Source: an uncultured Oscillospiraceae bacterium (GTDB lineage Bacteria > Bacillota > Clostridia > Oscillospirales > Oscillospiraceae). Taken from it: a stretch of 33,265 nucleotides of DNA. Every line of letters begins with the position of its first letter. The stretch's first letter is position 1. This document shows positions 6,644 through 14,516 of this stretch, piece after piece. The translations under genes and the position numbers were made by a program. The notes beneath the pieces are model-generated. The model saw only the letters and a list, made by a program, of their open reading frames with translations, was not told the DNA's origin and ran no database searches. The DNA lies in the NCBI GenBank assembly GCA_910588105.1, contig CAJUQD010000030.1:1-33265 (forward strand), read 5' to 3'.

Positions 6644-8014
6644 TTATTTCGCTTTGTGGCCCTGGGCGATGATAACATCCACCACGCCTTGGGCCAGGGC
6701 CTGGCACTGCCCCTTCTCCGGGGCCTCCACCATCACCCGCACCAGGGGCTCCGTGCCCGACTCCCGCACCAGGATGCGGCCCGTGTCCCCCAATTCATCG
6801 GCCACGGCCTTCACCGCCGCCTGGACGGCGGGGTCGTCCTGGGCGGTTCTCTTGTCCTTCACCCGCACGTTGATGAGCACCTGGGGATAGATGGTCACCG
6901 GCCCAGCCAGGCGGCTCAGGGTCTCCTTTTTGGCCATCATCACCTCCATCACTTTCAGGGCGGTGAGGATTCCGTCCCCCGTACGGGCATACTTGGAGAA
7001 GATGATGTGGCCCGACTGCTCACCCCCCAGGCGGTGCCCCCCCCGGACCATCTCCTCATACACATACTTGTCCCCCACGGCGGTCTTGGCGTAGCCGATG
7101 CCCGCCTTGTCCAAGGCCTTGTACAGCCCGAAATTGGACATAACCGTGGTGACCACCGTGTTGGTGAGCAGCTTGCCCCGCTCCTTCATGTACGCACCGT
7201 ACAGGTACATGATCTGGTCGCCGTCCACCAGGTTTCCGTTCTCGTCCACCGCCAGGCAGCGGTCGGCGTCCCCGTCGAAGGCGAAGCCCGCGTCGCAGCC
7301 CTGCTCCTTGACGTACTTTTTCAGCCCCTCAATGTGGGTGGAGCCCGCGTCCAGATTGATGTTCAGCCCGTCGGGGCGGTCGTTGATGATGTGGACGTCC
7401 GCCCCCAGGGATCGGAACACGTTGGGGGCAATGGACCAGGCGGAGCCGTTGGCGCAGTCCAGGGCGATTTTCTTCCCCCGGAAGGAGTACACCGCCAGGG
7501 AGATGAGGTAACCCATGTAGCGGTTGCGCCCGGCAGTATGGTCCACGATGCTGCCCACCCCCTCCCCCGTAGCAAAGGGCAGTTTGGGGAAGGTCTGTCC
7601 GTCCACAGAAAGGTTCCCGTCCAGGTAGTCCTCCACCAGCCGGATGGTGCCCTCGTCCATCTTCTCCCCCTCCCGGTTGAGCAGCTTTATGCCGTTATCG
7701 TAGTAGGGGTTGTGGGAGGCGGAGATCATCACGCCGCAGTCAAACCCGTCGGTGCGGGTGACGTAGGACACAGAGGGGGTGGTGGTGACGTGGAGCAGGT
7801 ACACGTCCGCCCCCGAGGCGGCCATACCCGCGCTGATGGCGTACTCCAGCATATAGCTGGAGCGCCGGGTGTCCTTGCCCACCACGATGCGGGCCTTGTG
7901 GTCCCCCCGGCCGTAGTACCAGCCCAAAAACCGGCCCACCTCGTATGCGTGGTCGCCGGTGAGCCCCACGTTGGCCTTGCCCCGGAAGCCGTCGGTGCCG
8001 AAATATTTACCCAT
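6644..8014 (-). CDS. glmM: Phosphoglucosamine mutase
   Basis: A cytosolic alpha-D-phosphohexomutase that converts glucosamine-6-phosphate to glucosamine-1-phosphate for UDP-GlcNAc and peptidoglycan synthesis. It has 456 residues, close to the family norm of about 445-450. It opens MGKYFGTDGFRGKAN. The phosphoserine loop is ISASHNP (Ser100), the metal loop is FDGDADR in the middle domain, and the phosphate-binding loop RESGTEPLVRVM is near the C-terminus. These separate GlmM from plain phosphoglucomutases. ATG 8014 has an AAGGAGAAG site lying inside the end of the upstream gene. It is last in a four-gene unit with a sugar-nucleotide-type beta-helix protein, and a terminator follows. Confidence 0.95.
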   Translation of the reverse strand: MGKYFGTDGFRGKANVGLTGDHAYEVGRFLGWYYGRGDHKARIVVGKDTRRSSYMLEYAISAGMAASGADVYLLHVTTTPSVSYVTRTDGFDCGVMISASHNPYYDNGIKLLNREGEKMDEGTIRLVEDYLDGNLSVDGQTFPKLPFATGEGVGSIVDHTAGRNRYMGYLISLAVYSFRGKKIALDCANGSAWSIAPNVFRSLGADVHIINDRPDGLNINLDAGSTHIEGLKKYVKEQGCDAGFAFDGDADRCLAVDENGNLVDGDQIMYLYGAYMKERGKLLTNTVVTTVMSNFGLYKALDKAGIGYAKTAVGDKYVYEEMVRGGHRLGGEQSGHIIFSKYARTGDGILTALKVMEVMMAKKETLSRLAGPVTIYPQVLINVRVKDKRTAQDDPAVQAAVKAVADELGDTGRILVRESGTEPLVRVMVEAPEKGQCQALAQGVVDVIIAQGHKAK

Positions 8015-8020
8015 AAAAAT

Positions 8021-8683
8021 TCACTTCTCCTTTTTGATGGTGACGCCGCCCGTCTTATAGATGCTGTCCCCCGGCACCGCGCCCCGGACGCAGGACAGGG
8101 GGTATATGTTGGTGCCGGGGCCCACCACAGTGCCGGGGTTGAGCACGCTGTTGCAGCCCACCTCCACATAGTCGCCCAGGATGGCCCCGAACTTCTTCCG
8201 GCCCGTCTCGATTTTTTCGCCCCCATCCTTCACTGTGACAAGGGTTTTGTCCGACTTCACGTTGGAGGTGATGGACCCCGCCCCCATGTGGCTCTTGTAG
8301 CCCAAAATGGAGTCGCCCACGTAATTGTAGTGGGGAACCTGTACGCTGTCGAAGAGGATGACGTTTTTCAGCTCCACCGAGTTGCCCACCACGCAGCCCG
8401 CCCCCACCAGGGCGGAGCCCCGGACAAAGGCGCAGTGGCGCACCTCGGTGTCCGGCCCGATGACACAGGGCGCGCCCAAAAAGGCGGTGGGGGCCACGCT
8501 GGCGGTCTTGTGCACCCACACCTGGGGGGCTCGCTCCTCGTAATCGTCCCCCAGCGCCGGGCCCAGGGTGAGGATCAGCTCCTTAATCCCGTCCAGCGCC
8601 TGCCAGGGGTATGCAAAGCGGGCCAGATAGTCCCCGGCCAGGGTGCGGCTCAGGTCGAACAGCCCGGTTGTGTGCAAGTTCAT
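8021..8683 (-). CDS. Left-handed beta-helix, GlmU-like nucleotidyltransferase/acyltransferase domain protein
   Basis: 220 residues. The short N-terminal helix region (LFDLSRTLAGDYLARFAYPW, about 8-27) precedes hexapeptide repeats from about residue 53 (VWVHKTASVAPTAFLGAPCV and onwards) that form a left-handed beta-helix. The repeats resemble the C-terminal domain of GlmU and UDP-GlcNAc pyrophosphorylase-like proteins, but no nucleotide-binding N-terminal domain is present. It is therefore not a full GlmU. It lies 6 bp upstream of glmM, which suggests amino-sugar or sugar-nucleotide metabolism. The exact reaction cannot be assigned. ATG 8683 has a strong AAGGAGG site. Confidence 0.8.
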   Translation of the reverse strand: MNLHTTGLFDLSRTLAGDYLARFAYPWQALDGIKELILTLGPALGDDYEERAPQVWVHKTASVAPTAFLGAPCVIGPDTEVRHCAFVRGSALVGAGCVVGNSVELKNVILFDSVQVPHYNYVGDSILGYKSHMGAGSITSNVKSDKTLVTVKDGGEKIETGRKKFGAILGDYVEVGCNSVLNPGTVVGPGTNIYPLSCVRGAVPGDSIYKTGGVTIKKEK

Positions 8684-8696
8684 GGATAAAACCTCC

Positions 8697-8900
8697 TTAT
8701 TCTTTTCCTTCTCGTCCCCTCATGTAACGGTACAGCATAACGCAGAGGCTGGCGGTCCACACCGCGGCCAGGGTGATATCGACCCCCGGCGTCCCCTGCC
8801 TGCCCGTCATGGCGCCGCTGACCAGCCGCACCACCCAGACCGTCGCCGCCACCGCCCAGATAATCAGCGTAGCCAAATCAACCGGCTTCAGCTTTTTCAT
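8697..8900 (-). CDS. Small membrane protein, two predicted helices
   Basis: A 67-residue protein starting MKKLKPVDLATLI at ATG 8900, seven bases after GAGGTG. Two hydrophobic spans (about 8-28 and 42-58) are followed by a basic tail (YRYMRGREGKE). A longer frame to 8990 overlaps the upstream gene and lacks a ribosome site. It is not a recognised family. It sits between a second tiny membrane protein and the GlmU-like gene, and is likely co-transcribed with both. Confidence 0.65.
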   Translation of the reverse strand: MKKLKPVDLATLIIWAVAATVWVVRLVSGAMTGRQGTPGVDITLAAVWTASLCVMLYRYMRGREGKE

Positions 8901-8910
8901 GGAAAGCACC

Positions 8911-9105
8911 TCACTTCTCCTCTTTGCGGGTTTTGAAATACTGTACCAGGAAAAAAACACTGGCGGCGGCGCAGAGAATGGACATGACAATCCGCAGCCA
9001 GCTCGCGTGTTCCACCGGCCAGTCGGGCAGCCAGCTCAGCGCGCACAGGGCAAACAGAACCACCTTGATTCGCTCGACTGTGCTTCTCTTCAGGTTCTTT
9101 ATCAT
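8911..9105 (-). CDS. Small membrane protein, two predicted helices
   Basis: A 64-residue protein starting MIKNLKRSTVERIKV, with GAGGTGG five bases before ATG 9105. Hydrophobic spans lie near 13-26 and 37-56, and the tail is FKTRKEEK. The topology and basic ends are the same as in the next gene (8697-8900), so the two may be a distant tandem pair. It is first in the unit ending in glmM. Function is unknown. Confidence 0.65.
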   Translation of the reverse strand: MIKNLKRSTVERIKVVLFALCALSWLPDWPVEHASWLRIVMSILCAAASVFFLVQYFKTRKEEK

Positions 9106-9121
9106 CTAACCACCTCGCCAA

Positions 9122-9150
9122 AGTATAGCACCGTTCCGGCGGGTTTTCAA
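9122..9150 (-). promoter_or_regulatory. Promoter of the small-membrane-protein/glmM unit
   Basis: On the minus strand, TTGAAA (9150-9145), a 17-bp spacer and TATACT (9127-9122) sit 17 bp before the first start codon of the unit. Confidence 0.75.
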
Positions 9151-9180
9151 CCGCCGGGCACAATCCCTCCAAAACCGCAG

Positions 9181-9220
9181 CGGGGGAGGGCCGCAATGGC
9201 CGCTCCCCCGTTGGCGTTTT
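9181..9220. terminator. Terminator-like hairpin after rnfB
   Basis: The stem CGGGGGAG/CTCCCCCG (9181-9188 with 9203-9210) has an inner GGCC/GGCC. On the minus strand it is followed after a gap by GGTTTTGG, and on the plus strand by GGCGTTTTT. It lies 20 bp past the rnfB stop and probably ends the rnf transcript. Confidence 0.65.
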
Positions 9221-9229
9221 TCTGACGCG

Positions 9230-10057
9230 TCAGCCGTTGACGACTTCCGCCTTGGTGATATTCAGCGCCACCAGGCACCCAGCCTTACACACCTCAATGC
9301 ACTTGCCGCAGCCGTCGCACTTGGCGTAGTCGATGCTCGCCAGGTTGTCGGTGACGGTGATGGCCCCGGTGTGGCAGTTCTTCTCGCACAGGCGGCAGCC
9401 GATGCAGCCTGCGGAGCAGCTCCGGCGGGTGCCCGCGCCCTTCTGGTGGCTGTTGCAGTCCACCACCATATGGGCGTCGGCGGGGCGGATGGCGATGACA
9501 TGGTTGGGGCAGGTCTTGGCGCACAACCCGCAGCCGATGCACACGCTGGCGTCCACCCGGGCCAGCCCGCCGTTGATGTGGATGGCCCCCACGGGGCACA
9601 CCTGGGCGCAGTCCCCCAGGCCAATGCAGCCATAGACGCACTTGCCCGTGCCGCCGAACAGCAGCTTGGCGGCGGCGCAGCTCTCCAGGCCCTTGTAGTC
9701 CATCTTCACGGAAGTGGCCTCACAGGTGCCGGAACAGCGCACCTCGGCCACCTGCTTGGCAACGTCCCCCGCCTCACGGCCCAGCACCTTGCCAATACTG
9801 GAAGCGGCGGTGGCCCCGCCGGGGACACACAGGTTGACGGCCAGATCCGGGTCCTCCACCAGGGCGGCGGCGTACCCATCGCACCCGGCGAAGCCGCAGG
9901 CGCCGCAGTTGGCGCCGGGCAGGCACTCGCGGACCATGGGGATGCGCTCGTCCACCTCCACGGCCATGAACTTGGAGGCAATGGTCAGCATCACGGCGCA
10001 CAGCAGGCCGATGATGCCCACGACTACTACAGCGATTACAATCGTAATAGGTTCCAT
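9230..10057 (-). CDS. rnfB: Rnf complex subunit B (multi-cluster ferredoxin-type)
   Basis: The electron-entry subunit of the membrane Rnf ferredoxin:NAD oxidoreductase. It has 275 residues: one N-terminal membrane anchor (about 4-29), then an Fe-S motif with cysteines 45, 51, 54, 59 and 77. A linker follows, then several [4Fe-4S] motifs (CIGLGDCAQVCPVGA, CIGCGLCAKTCP, CIGCRLCEKNC, CDGCGKCIEVC). The first of these has an altered spacing after CVYG, as usual in RnfB. It is last in rnfCDGEAB, 15 bp after rnfA. Start ATG 10057 has a GGAGGGG site. Confidence 0.95.
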   Translation of the reverse strand: MEPITIVIAVVVVGIIGLLCAVMLTIASKFMAVEVDERIPMVRECLPGANCGACGFAGCDGYAAALVEDPDLAVNLCVPGGATAASSIGKVLGREAGDVAKQVAEVRCSGTCEATSVKMDYKGLESCAAAKLLFGGTGKCVYGCIGLGDCAQVCPVGAIHINGGLARVDASVCIGCGLCAKTCPNHVIAIRPADAHMVVDCNSHQKGAGTRRSCSAGCIGCRLCEKNCHTGAITVTDNLASIDYAKCDGCGKCIEVCKAGCLVALNITKAEVVNG

Positions 10058-10072
10058 ATTACGCTCCCCTCC

Positions 10073-10687
10073 TTAACCCAGCAGGTTTTCCACGATGCCC
10101 GCAAAGCCCATGAAGGACACGGACACAATGGCGGCGGAGATCAGGGTGATGGGCATCCCCTTGAAGCACTCGGGGCATTTGCACTTGTCCACCCGGCTGC
10201 GTACGCCGGAGAACAGCACCATGGCCAGCAGGAAGCCCAGGCCGGAGCCCAGGGAGTTGAACATGGCCTGGACGAAGCCGCCCCCGAAGCCGCCGGTGGC
10301 GGTGAGGTAGTTGTCCACGTTGCTGATGCACACGCCCAGCACTGCGCAGTTGGTGGTGATGAGGGGCAGGTACACACCCAGGGAGGCGTGCAGCGCGGGG
10401 ATGTACTTCTTGAGGATGATCTCCACCAGCTGCACCAGGGCGGCGATGACCAGGATAAACACGATGGTCTGGAGGTAACCCAGCCCGTTGGGGTTGAGCA
10501 CGAAGAACTGGATGGGGTAGGTGACGGCGGTGGCCAGCAGCATCACGAAGATAACGGCCACACTCATCCCGGCGGCCTGGTCAAGCTTCTTGGACACGCC
10601 CAGGAAGGGGCAGATGCCCAGGAATTGGGCCAGCACGTAGTTGTTCACCAGGACGGCCGCCATGACGATGGCAATCAATTCTTTCAT
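10073..10687 (-). CDS. rnfA: Rnf complex subunit A
   Basis: A polytopic membrane subunit of Rnf with 204 residues and six predicted helices. The paired motifs NNYVLAQFLGICPFLGV and GVYLPLITTNCAVLGV contain the conserved cysteines that, in the RnfA/RnfE and NqrD/NqrE families, hold a cluster in the membrane between the inverted halves. The second motif with TTNCAVLG identifies RnfA rather than RnfE. The start overlaps the rnfE stop by four bases, so the two are translationally coupled. Confidence 0.95.
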   Translation of the reverse strand: MKELIAIVMAAVLVNNYVLAQFLGICPFLGVSKKLDQAAGMSVAVIFVMLLATAVTYPIQFFVLNPNGLGYLQTIVFILVIAALVQLVEIILKKYIPALHASLGVYLPLITTNCAVLGVCISNVDNYLTATGGFGGGFVQAMFNSLGSGLGFLLAMVLFSGVRSRVDKCKCPECFKGMPITLISAAIVSVSFMGFAGIVENLLG

Positions 10688-11382
10688 TTCGCGGCAGCCT
10701 CCCTCTTCTCAGCGCAGTTCTGCCCGTTGCACGCGGCGGCGCTGGGGCAGCCCTCACAGCTGAAGTCCTTTTTCTTGATGGCCTTGCCGTTGCTGGCCTT
10801 GTTGATGATGGCGATGAGAATGCCGAAAATGGCGAAGCCGCCGGGGGCCATGGTCATGATGGAGATGTTGTTGTCTGCCAGCACCGGGACGGGCAGGCCG
10901 AACCATGTGCCCGCGCCGAAGATCTCCCGGATGGAGGCCATAGCCAGCATGGCCAGGGTATAGCCCACCCCCATGCCGATGGCGTCCAAGGCGGAGTCCA
11001 GCGCGCCGTTCTTGTTGGCGAACATCTCTGCCCGGCCCAGGATGATGCAGTTCACCACGATGAGGGGCAGGTACAGGCCCAGGGCCACGTCCAAGGCGGG
11101 CAGGTATGCCTTGACAATCATCTGCACCAGGGTGACGAAGGAGGCGATGACCACGATGTAGCAGGGTATGCGCACCTTGTCGGAGATCACCTTGCGCAGC
11201 AGGGAGATCATCACGTTGGAACACAGCAGCACGAAGGTGACCGCCGCGCCCATGCCGATGGCGTTGGACGCCTGGGTGGTGACCGCCAGGAAGGGGCAGG
11301 TTCCCAGAATCAGCACCAGGATGGGGTTTTCCTTGATGATGCCGTTGGTCAGGATGTTCAGCTTATTGTTTTTCATATCCAT
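10684..11382 (-). CDS. rnfE: Rnf complex subunit E
   Basis: A polytopic Rnf subunit and paralogue of RnfA, with 232 residues and six helices. It carries the cysteine motifs NPILVLILGTCPFLAVT and GLYLPLIVVNCIILGRAEMFA; NCIILGRAE is diagnostic for RnfE. The C-terminal tail is unusual in being cysteine-rich (CEGCPSAAACNGQNC, about 212-226), which could bind a metal or be structural. ATG 11382 has a GGGAGG site; a second ATG lies two codons later. Confidence 0.93.
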   Translation of the reverse strand: MDMKNNKLNILTNGIIKENPILVLILGTCPFLAVTTQASNAIGMGAAVTFVLLCSNVMISLLRKVISDKVRIPCYIVVIASFVTLVQMIVKAYLPALDVALGLYLPLIVVNCIILGRAEMFANKNGALDSALDAIGMGVGYTLAMLAMASIREIFGAGTWFGLPVPVLADNNISIMTMAPGGFAIFGILIAIINKASNGKAIKKKDFSCEGCPSAAACNGQNCAEKREAAAK

Positions 11383-11395
11383 GTGCCTCCCTTCC

Positions 11396-11944
11396 TCAGC
11401 CCTTCACCAGCTCGAACGCGGTGAACGCGTCGGCCAGGGCGGCTTTATAGTAGTTGGAGGAGAAGGTCGCGCCGGAGATGGTGTCCGCGGCGGCGGCCCC
11501 GGCGGCGTCCAGCCCGGGGAACTGGCCGTAGAAGTTCTCATCGGCGGTGATCTTGGAGCCCAGGCCCGGCGTCTCCTTGTGGCTGAGTACCTTCACGCCG
11601 GTGATCCTACCCTCACCGTCGATACCGACGGTCATTTTCAGGGTGTTCTTGCCGCCGTAGCCGGTGGTGGTCAGGGAGAAGGTATAGCCCGCGCCGTTGG
11701 AGGCCTTGTAAACCTCCCGCACTGCGTCGGGCAGGCTGCCGGCCTCCACCTTCTCAAAGGCGTCGGCGGAGGGCAGCACCTCCAACCGGGCCTCCTCGTT
11801 GGCCTTGCGCTCGGCCTCCGCGATAATGGGGGCGGTGATACCGTTGGTGAAGGCCAGCAGGCCGCTCATGATGACGCAGATGAGCACCAGCACAATGATG
11901 GGGGCCCCGAAATCGGTCATCACATTGGATTTGGCTTTCGTCAT
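11396..11944 (-). CDS. rnfG: Rnf complex subunit G (FMN-binding)
   Basis: A subunit with one N-terminal membrane helix (about 14-33) and an extracytoplasmic FMN_bind domain. The flavin attachment motif SGAT is at 157-160, with Thr160 expected to carry FMN through a phosphodiester bond. The HKETPGLGSKI motif typical of RnfG/NqrC is near 122-132. It has 182 residues. A longer frame to 12217 lies inside rnfD and is rejected, because ATG 11944 overlaps the rnfD stop (ATGA). Attachment needs an ApbE flavin transferase, which is not encoded in the window. Confidence 0.95.
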   Translation of the reverse strand: MTKAKSNVMTDFGAPIIVLVLICVIMSGLLAFTNGITAPIIAEAERKANEEARLEVLPSADAFEKVEAGSLPDAVREVYKASNGAGYTFSLTTTGYGGKNTLKMTVGIDGEGRITGVKVLSHKETPGLGSKITADENFYGQFPGLDAAGAAAADTISGATFSSNYYKAALADAFTAFELVKG

Positions 11945-12876
11945 GCCTGCACACCTCCAAACGGTTTTGTCTTGGTCCAGTCGCAGATGTACGGATTGAG
12001 GATGTTCATCAGCAGGATGGAGAAGGACACACCCTCCGGGAAATTGCCCCATACCCGGATGAGCACGGTGATGAGGCCGCAGCCCACGCCGAAGATGAGC
12101 CTGCCCTTGGGGGTGGGGGGGGAGGTGGTGTAGTCGGTGGCCATAAAGAATGCGCCCAGGAACAGCCCCCCCGCCATCACCTGGTACAGGGGCTGCTGGC
12201 CCAAGAGGGCGGTGCACACCAGCACGGTGCCGATGAAGGCCACAGGGGTGTGCCAGGAGATCACCCTGCGGTAGATGAGGTAAATGCCGCCAAGGAGCAA
12301 AGCCAAGCAGCTGGTCTCGCCCATGGAGCCGCCCCGGGCGCCCAGGAACATCTGGGCCAGGGTGGGCAGCTCGCCCTCGCCGCTGGCGATGATGGCCAGG
12401 GGGGTGGCGGCGGTGACGGCGTCCGCCGGGGCGTTGGAGAAGGCGGCGGGCGCCCAGGTTGTCATGGCCCCGGAGAAGGCCACCAGCATGATGACGCGGG
12501 CGGTGATGGCGGGGTTGGCGAAGTTCTGGCCGATGCCGCCGAAGAACTGCTTGATCACGATGATGGCCACGAAGGAGCCGAACATGGCCTGCCAGATGGG
12601 GATGTCCACCGGCAGGTTCAGCGCCAGGATCAGGCCGGTGACGGCGGCGGACAGGTCCAGGATGGTGACGGGCTTTTTGGTAATCTTCTCAAAGGCCCAC
12701 TCGCAGCCCATAGCCACCGCCACGCACACCACCTCCACCAGCAGGGCCCGCACGCCGAAGAAGACGATGGACGCGATGACGGCAGGGAACAGGGCGATGA
12801 GCACGTCCCGCATGATGGTCTGGGTGGTGTCCTTCGCGTAGATGTGGGGGTTGACGGAAACGATCATGTTGTTCAT
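11941..12876 (-). CDS. rnfD: Rnf complex subunit D
   Basis: A large membrane subunit of the NqrB/RnfD family, 311 residues with about nine or ten helices. The covalent FMN site is represented by AATPLA, with Thr158 in the position of the family threonine; the usual SGAT is AAT here, so the two preceding residues vary. Motifs GQNFANPAITARV and GVSFSILLMNILNPYID-like are as in other RnfD proteins. Start ATG 12876 immediately follows the rnfC stop at 12877. Confidence 0.95.
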   Translation of the reverse strand: MNNMIVSVNPHIYAKDTTQTIMRDVLIALFPAVIASIVFFGVRALLVEVVCVAVAMGCEWAFEKITKKPVTILDLSAAVTGLILALNLPVDIPIWQAMFGSFVAIIVIKQFFGGIGQNFANPAITARVIMLVAFSGAMTTWAPAAFSNAPADAVTAATPLAIIASGEGELPTLAQMFLGARGGSMGETSCLALLLGGIYLIYRRVISWHTPVAFIGTVLVCTALLGQQPLYQVMAGGLFLGAFFMATDYTTSPPTPKGRLIFGVGCGLITVLIRVWGNFPEGVSFSILLMNILNPYICDWTKTKPFGGVQA

Positions 12877-14229
12877 TTAGACCGCCTCCTTTTCTTTTTC
12901 CTTGGCCGCCTTCTTCTCGGCGGCTGCCTTCTGCTCGGCGTTATACTGGTTGAGCATGGCCTTGGCCAGCTTGTTCACCTGGACCAGGGGCCGGCGGGCG
13001 GGGCAGCTGAAGGAGCAGCAGCCGCACTCCATACACAAATTCACCTTGAGGGCCTTGAGGGTCTCCGGCTCCTTGTTGTTGTAGGCGCTCTCAATGGCGG
13101 CGGGCATCAGGTTGAAGGGGCAGTGGGCCACGCACCGGCCGCAGCGGATGCAGGCGGAGGGCACGGGGTCCTCGGCGTCCTTCTCGTCGAAGGCCAGCAC
13201 GGCGTTGGTGTTCTTCATCACCGGGGCCTCCAGGGAGGGGACGGATGTGCCCATCATGGGGCCGCCGTAGAGCACCTTCTTGGGCTCGCACTTGAGGCCC
13301 ACGAAGTTGAGCACGTCCTGGATGGGGGTGCCCACGGGGACGATGACGTTCTGGGGGTTGGCAACGGCGGAGCCGTCCACGGTGACCACCTTTTCCACCA
13401 GGGGCATGCCGGTGCGGATGTACTTGGCGATGACGGCCAGGGTGGTGCAGTTGATGACGATGGCCCCCACGTCGATGGGCAGCTTGCCCTCGGGCACAAT
13501 CTCGCCGGTGGTATTGTAAATGAGCACCTTCTCGCCGCCCTGGGGGTACAGGGCCGGGAGGGCGGCCACCTCAAAGCCGGGCACGCCCTTGCCCGCCTCC
13601 TCCATGATCTTCACGCACTGGGGCTTGTTGTCCTCAATGCCGATGACGATGCGGTCGGCGGTGTAGTACTTCTGGAGCAGCTGGGCGCCGTAGATCACGT
13701 CGTCGGCGTTGTCGATCATGGTGCGGGTGTCGGAGGTTATGTAGGGCTCGCACTCCGCGCCGTTGATGATGATGGCGTGCACCCGGTCCGGGTCCACGTT
13801 GAGCTTGACCGACGTGGGGAAGCCCGCGCCGCCCAGGCCCACGCAGCCGCACTGGCGCACCGCCTCCACAAAGCTGTCCTTGTCGGTGACCACGGGGGGC
13901 TTGATCCCCTCCCACACGGCCTGCTGCCCGTCGGTCTCGATGACCACCACGGTGTCGAACCGGCCGTTGGAGCTGACGATCTCATCCAGGCGCTTCACCT
14001 TTCCGGACACGCCGGAGTAGATGGGGGCGGACATGAACCCCCCGGCCTCCGCGATCATCTGGCCCACCTTCACCTCGTCCCCCGGCTTGACCACAGGCTT
14101 GGCCGGGGCGCCGATGTTCATGGACATGGGCACCGTAATCACCGGAGGCACCGGCAGGCGCACGGGAACGCGGTCCACCGTGTTTTTCCTGTGGGGCGCA
14201 TGGATGCCATGCAATTTGCCACTGAACAC
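12877..14229 (-). CDS. rnfC: Rnf complex subunit C (NADH-binding, Fe-S)
   Basis: A cytoplasmic subunit that exchanges electrons with NAD, 450 residues. An N-terminal barrel-sandwich domain (GDEVKVGQMI, about 50-59) is followed by the nucleotide/flavin loop GLGGAGFPTSVK near 132-143 and the Complex1_51K/SLBB fold. Two ferredoxin motifs, CIRCGRCVAHCP and CMECGCCSFSCP, lie in about 365-420, and a short lysine/glutamate tail ends it. Translation starts at GTG 14229, eight bases after AGGAGG; no ATG fits. It is the first gene of the operon, with its own promoter and a GC-rich leader hairpin. Confidence 0.95.
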   Translation of the reverse strand: MFSGKLHGIHAPHRKNTVDRVPVRLPVPPVITVPMSMNIGAPAKPVVKPGDEVKVGQMIAEAGGFMSAPIYSGVSGKVKRLDEIVSSNGRFDTVVVIETDGQQAVWEGIKPPVVTDKDSFVEAVRQCGCVGLGGAGFPTSVKLNVDPDRVHAIIINGAECEPYITSDTRTMIDNADDVIYGAQLLQKYYTADRIVIGIEDNKPQCVKIMEEAGKGVPGFEVAALPALYPQGGEKVLIYNTTGEIVPEGKLPIDVGAIVINCTTLAVIAKYIRTGMPLVEKVVTVDGSAVANPQNVIVPVGTPIQDVLNFVGLKCEPKKVLYGGPMMGTSVPSLEAPVMKNTNAVLAFDEKDAEDPVPSACIRCGRCVAHCPFNLMPAAIESAYNNKEPETLKALKVNLCMECGCCSFSCPARRPLVQVNKLAKAMLNQYNAEQKAAAEKKAAKEKEKEAV

Positions 14230-14259
14230 AATGTCTCCTCCTCTGGGTAATTTCTATTT

Positions 14260-14298
14260 CCCGCCCGGCCGCGGGGCAATCCCCGGAACCCGGGCGGG
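14260..14298 (-). promoter_or_regulatory. GC-rich leader hairpin of the rnf operon
   Basis: The arms CCCGCCCGG (14260-14268) and CCGGGCGGG (14290-14298) enclose a second stem CCGGGG/CCCCGG-type pairing, about 20 bp upstream of the rnfC ribosome site. It lies in a leader of roughly 120 nt. It may stabilise or slow the transcript; there is no T-run, so it is not a classical attenuator. Confidence 0.5.
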
Positions 14299-14357
14299 CA
14301 GACGGCGGCCCCCTCCCCAGCCGGGGCGGAACCGGGCGCGCCAAATCACGCAGAAAT

Positions 14358-14385
14358 ATTATACCACGTTTCCCCCCAAACGCAA
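14358..14385 (-). promoter_or_regulatory. Promoter of the rnf operon
   Basis: On the minus strand, TTGCGT (14385-14380), a 16-bp spacer and a perfect TATAAT (14363-14358). Confidence 0.75.
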
Positions 14386-14432
14386 GGGAAAATCTGTCCG
14401 TTTTGAAAACCGGGCGAAAACCCATTCCGCTC

Positions 14433-14492
14433 TTGCGCCAAATCTGGAAATCGTGTAGAATTTTGTCAGGCAAGCGGGGCGGCCGCCCCGCT
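14433..14492 (+). promoter_or_regulatory. nagZ promoter and start-proximal palindrome
   Basis: TTGCGC (14433-14438), 17 bp, TAGAAT (14456-14461). The 20-bp perfect palindrome AGCGGGGCGGCCGCCCCGCT (14473-14492) begins about 12 bp after the -10 box. It could be an operator or a 5' stabilising hairpin. Confidence 0.65.
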
Positions 14493-14516
14493 GCGGCACA
14501 AAAGGAGGCATTCGCC

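Noticed and set aside
6656..8689. Long plus-strand frame opposite glmM (677 codons)
   Set aside because: Same reason: composition is a reverse shadow of GlmM and the beta-helix protein.
12250..14250. Long plus-strand frame opposite rnfC and rnfD (666 codons)
   Set aside because: It is a shadow of high-GC coding on the other strand: His/Gly/Gln-rich, no ribosome site, and the rnf genes are certain.
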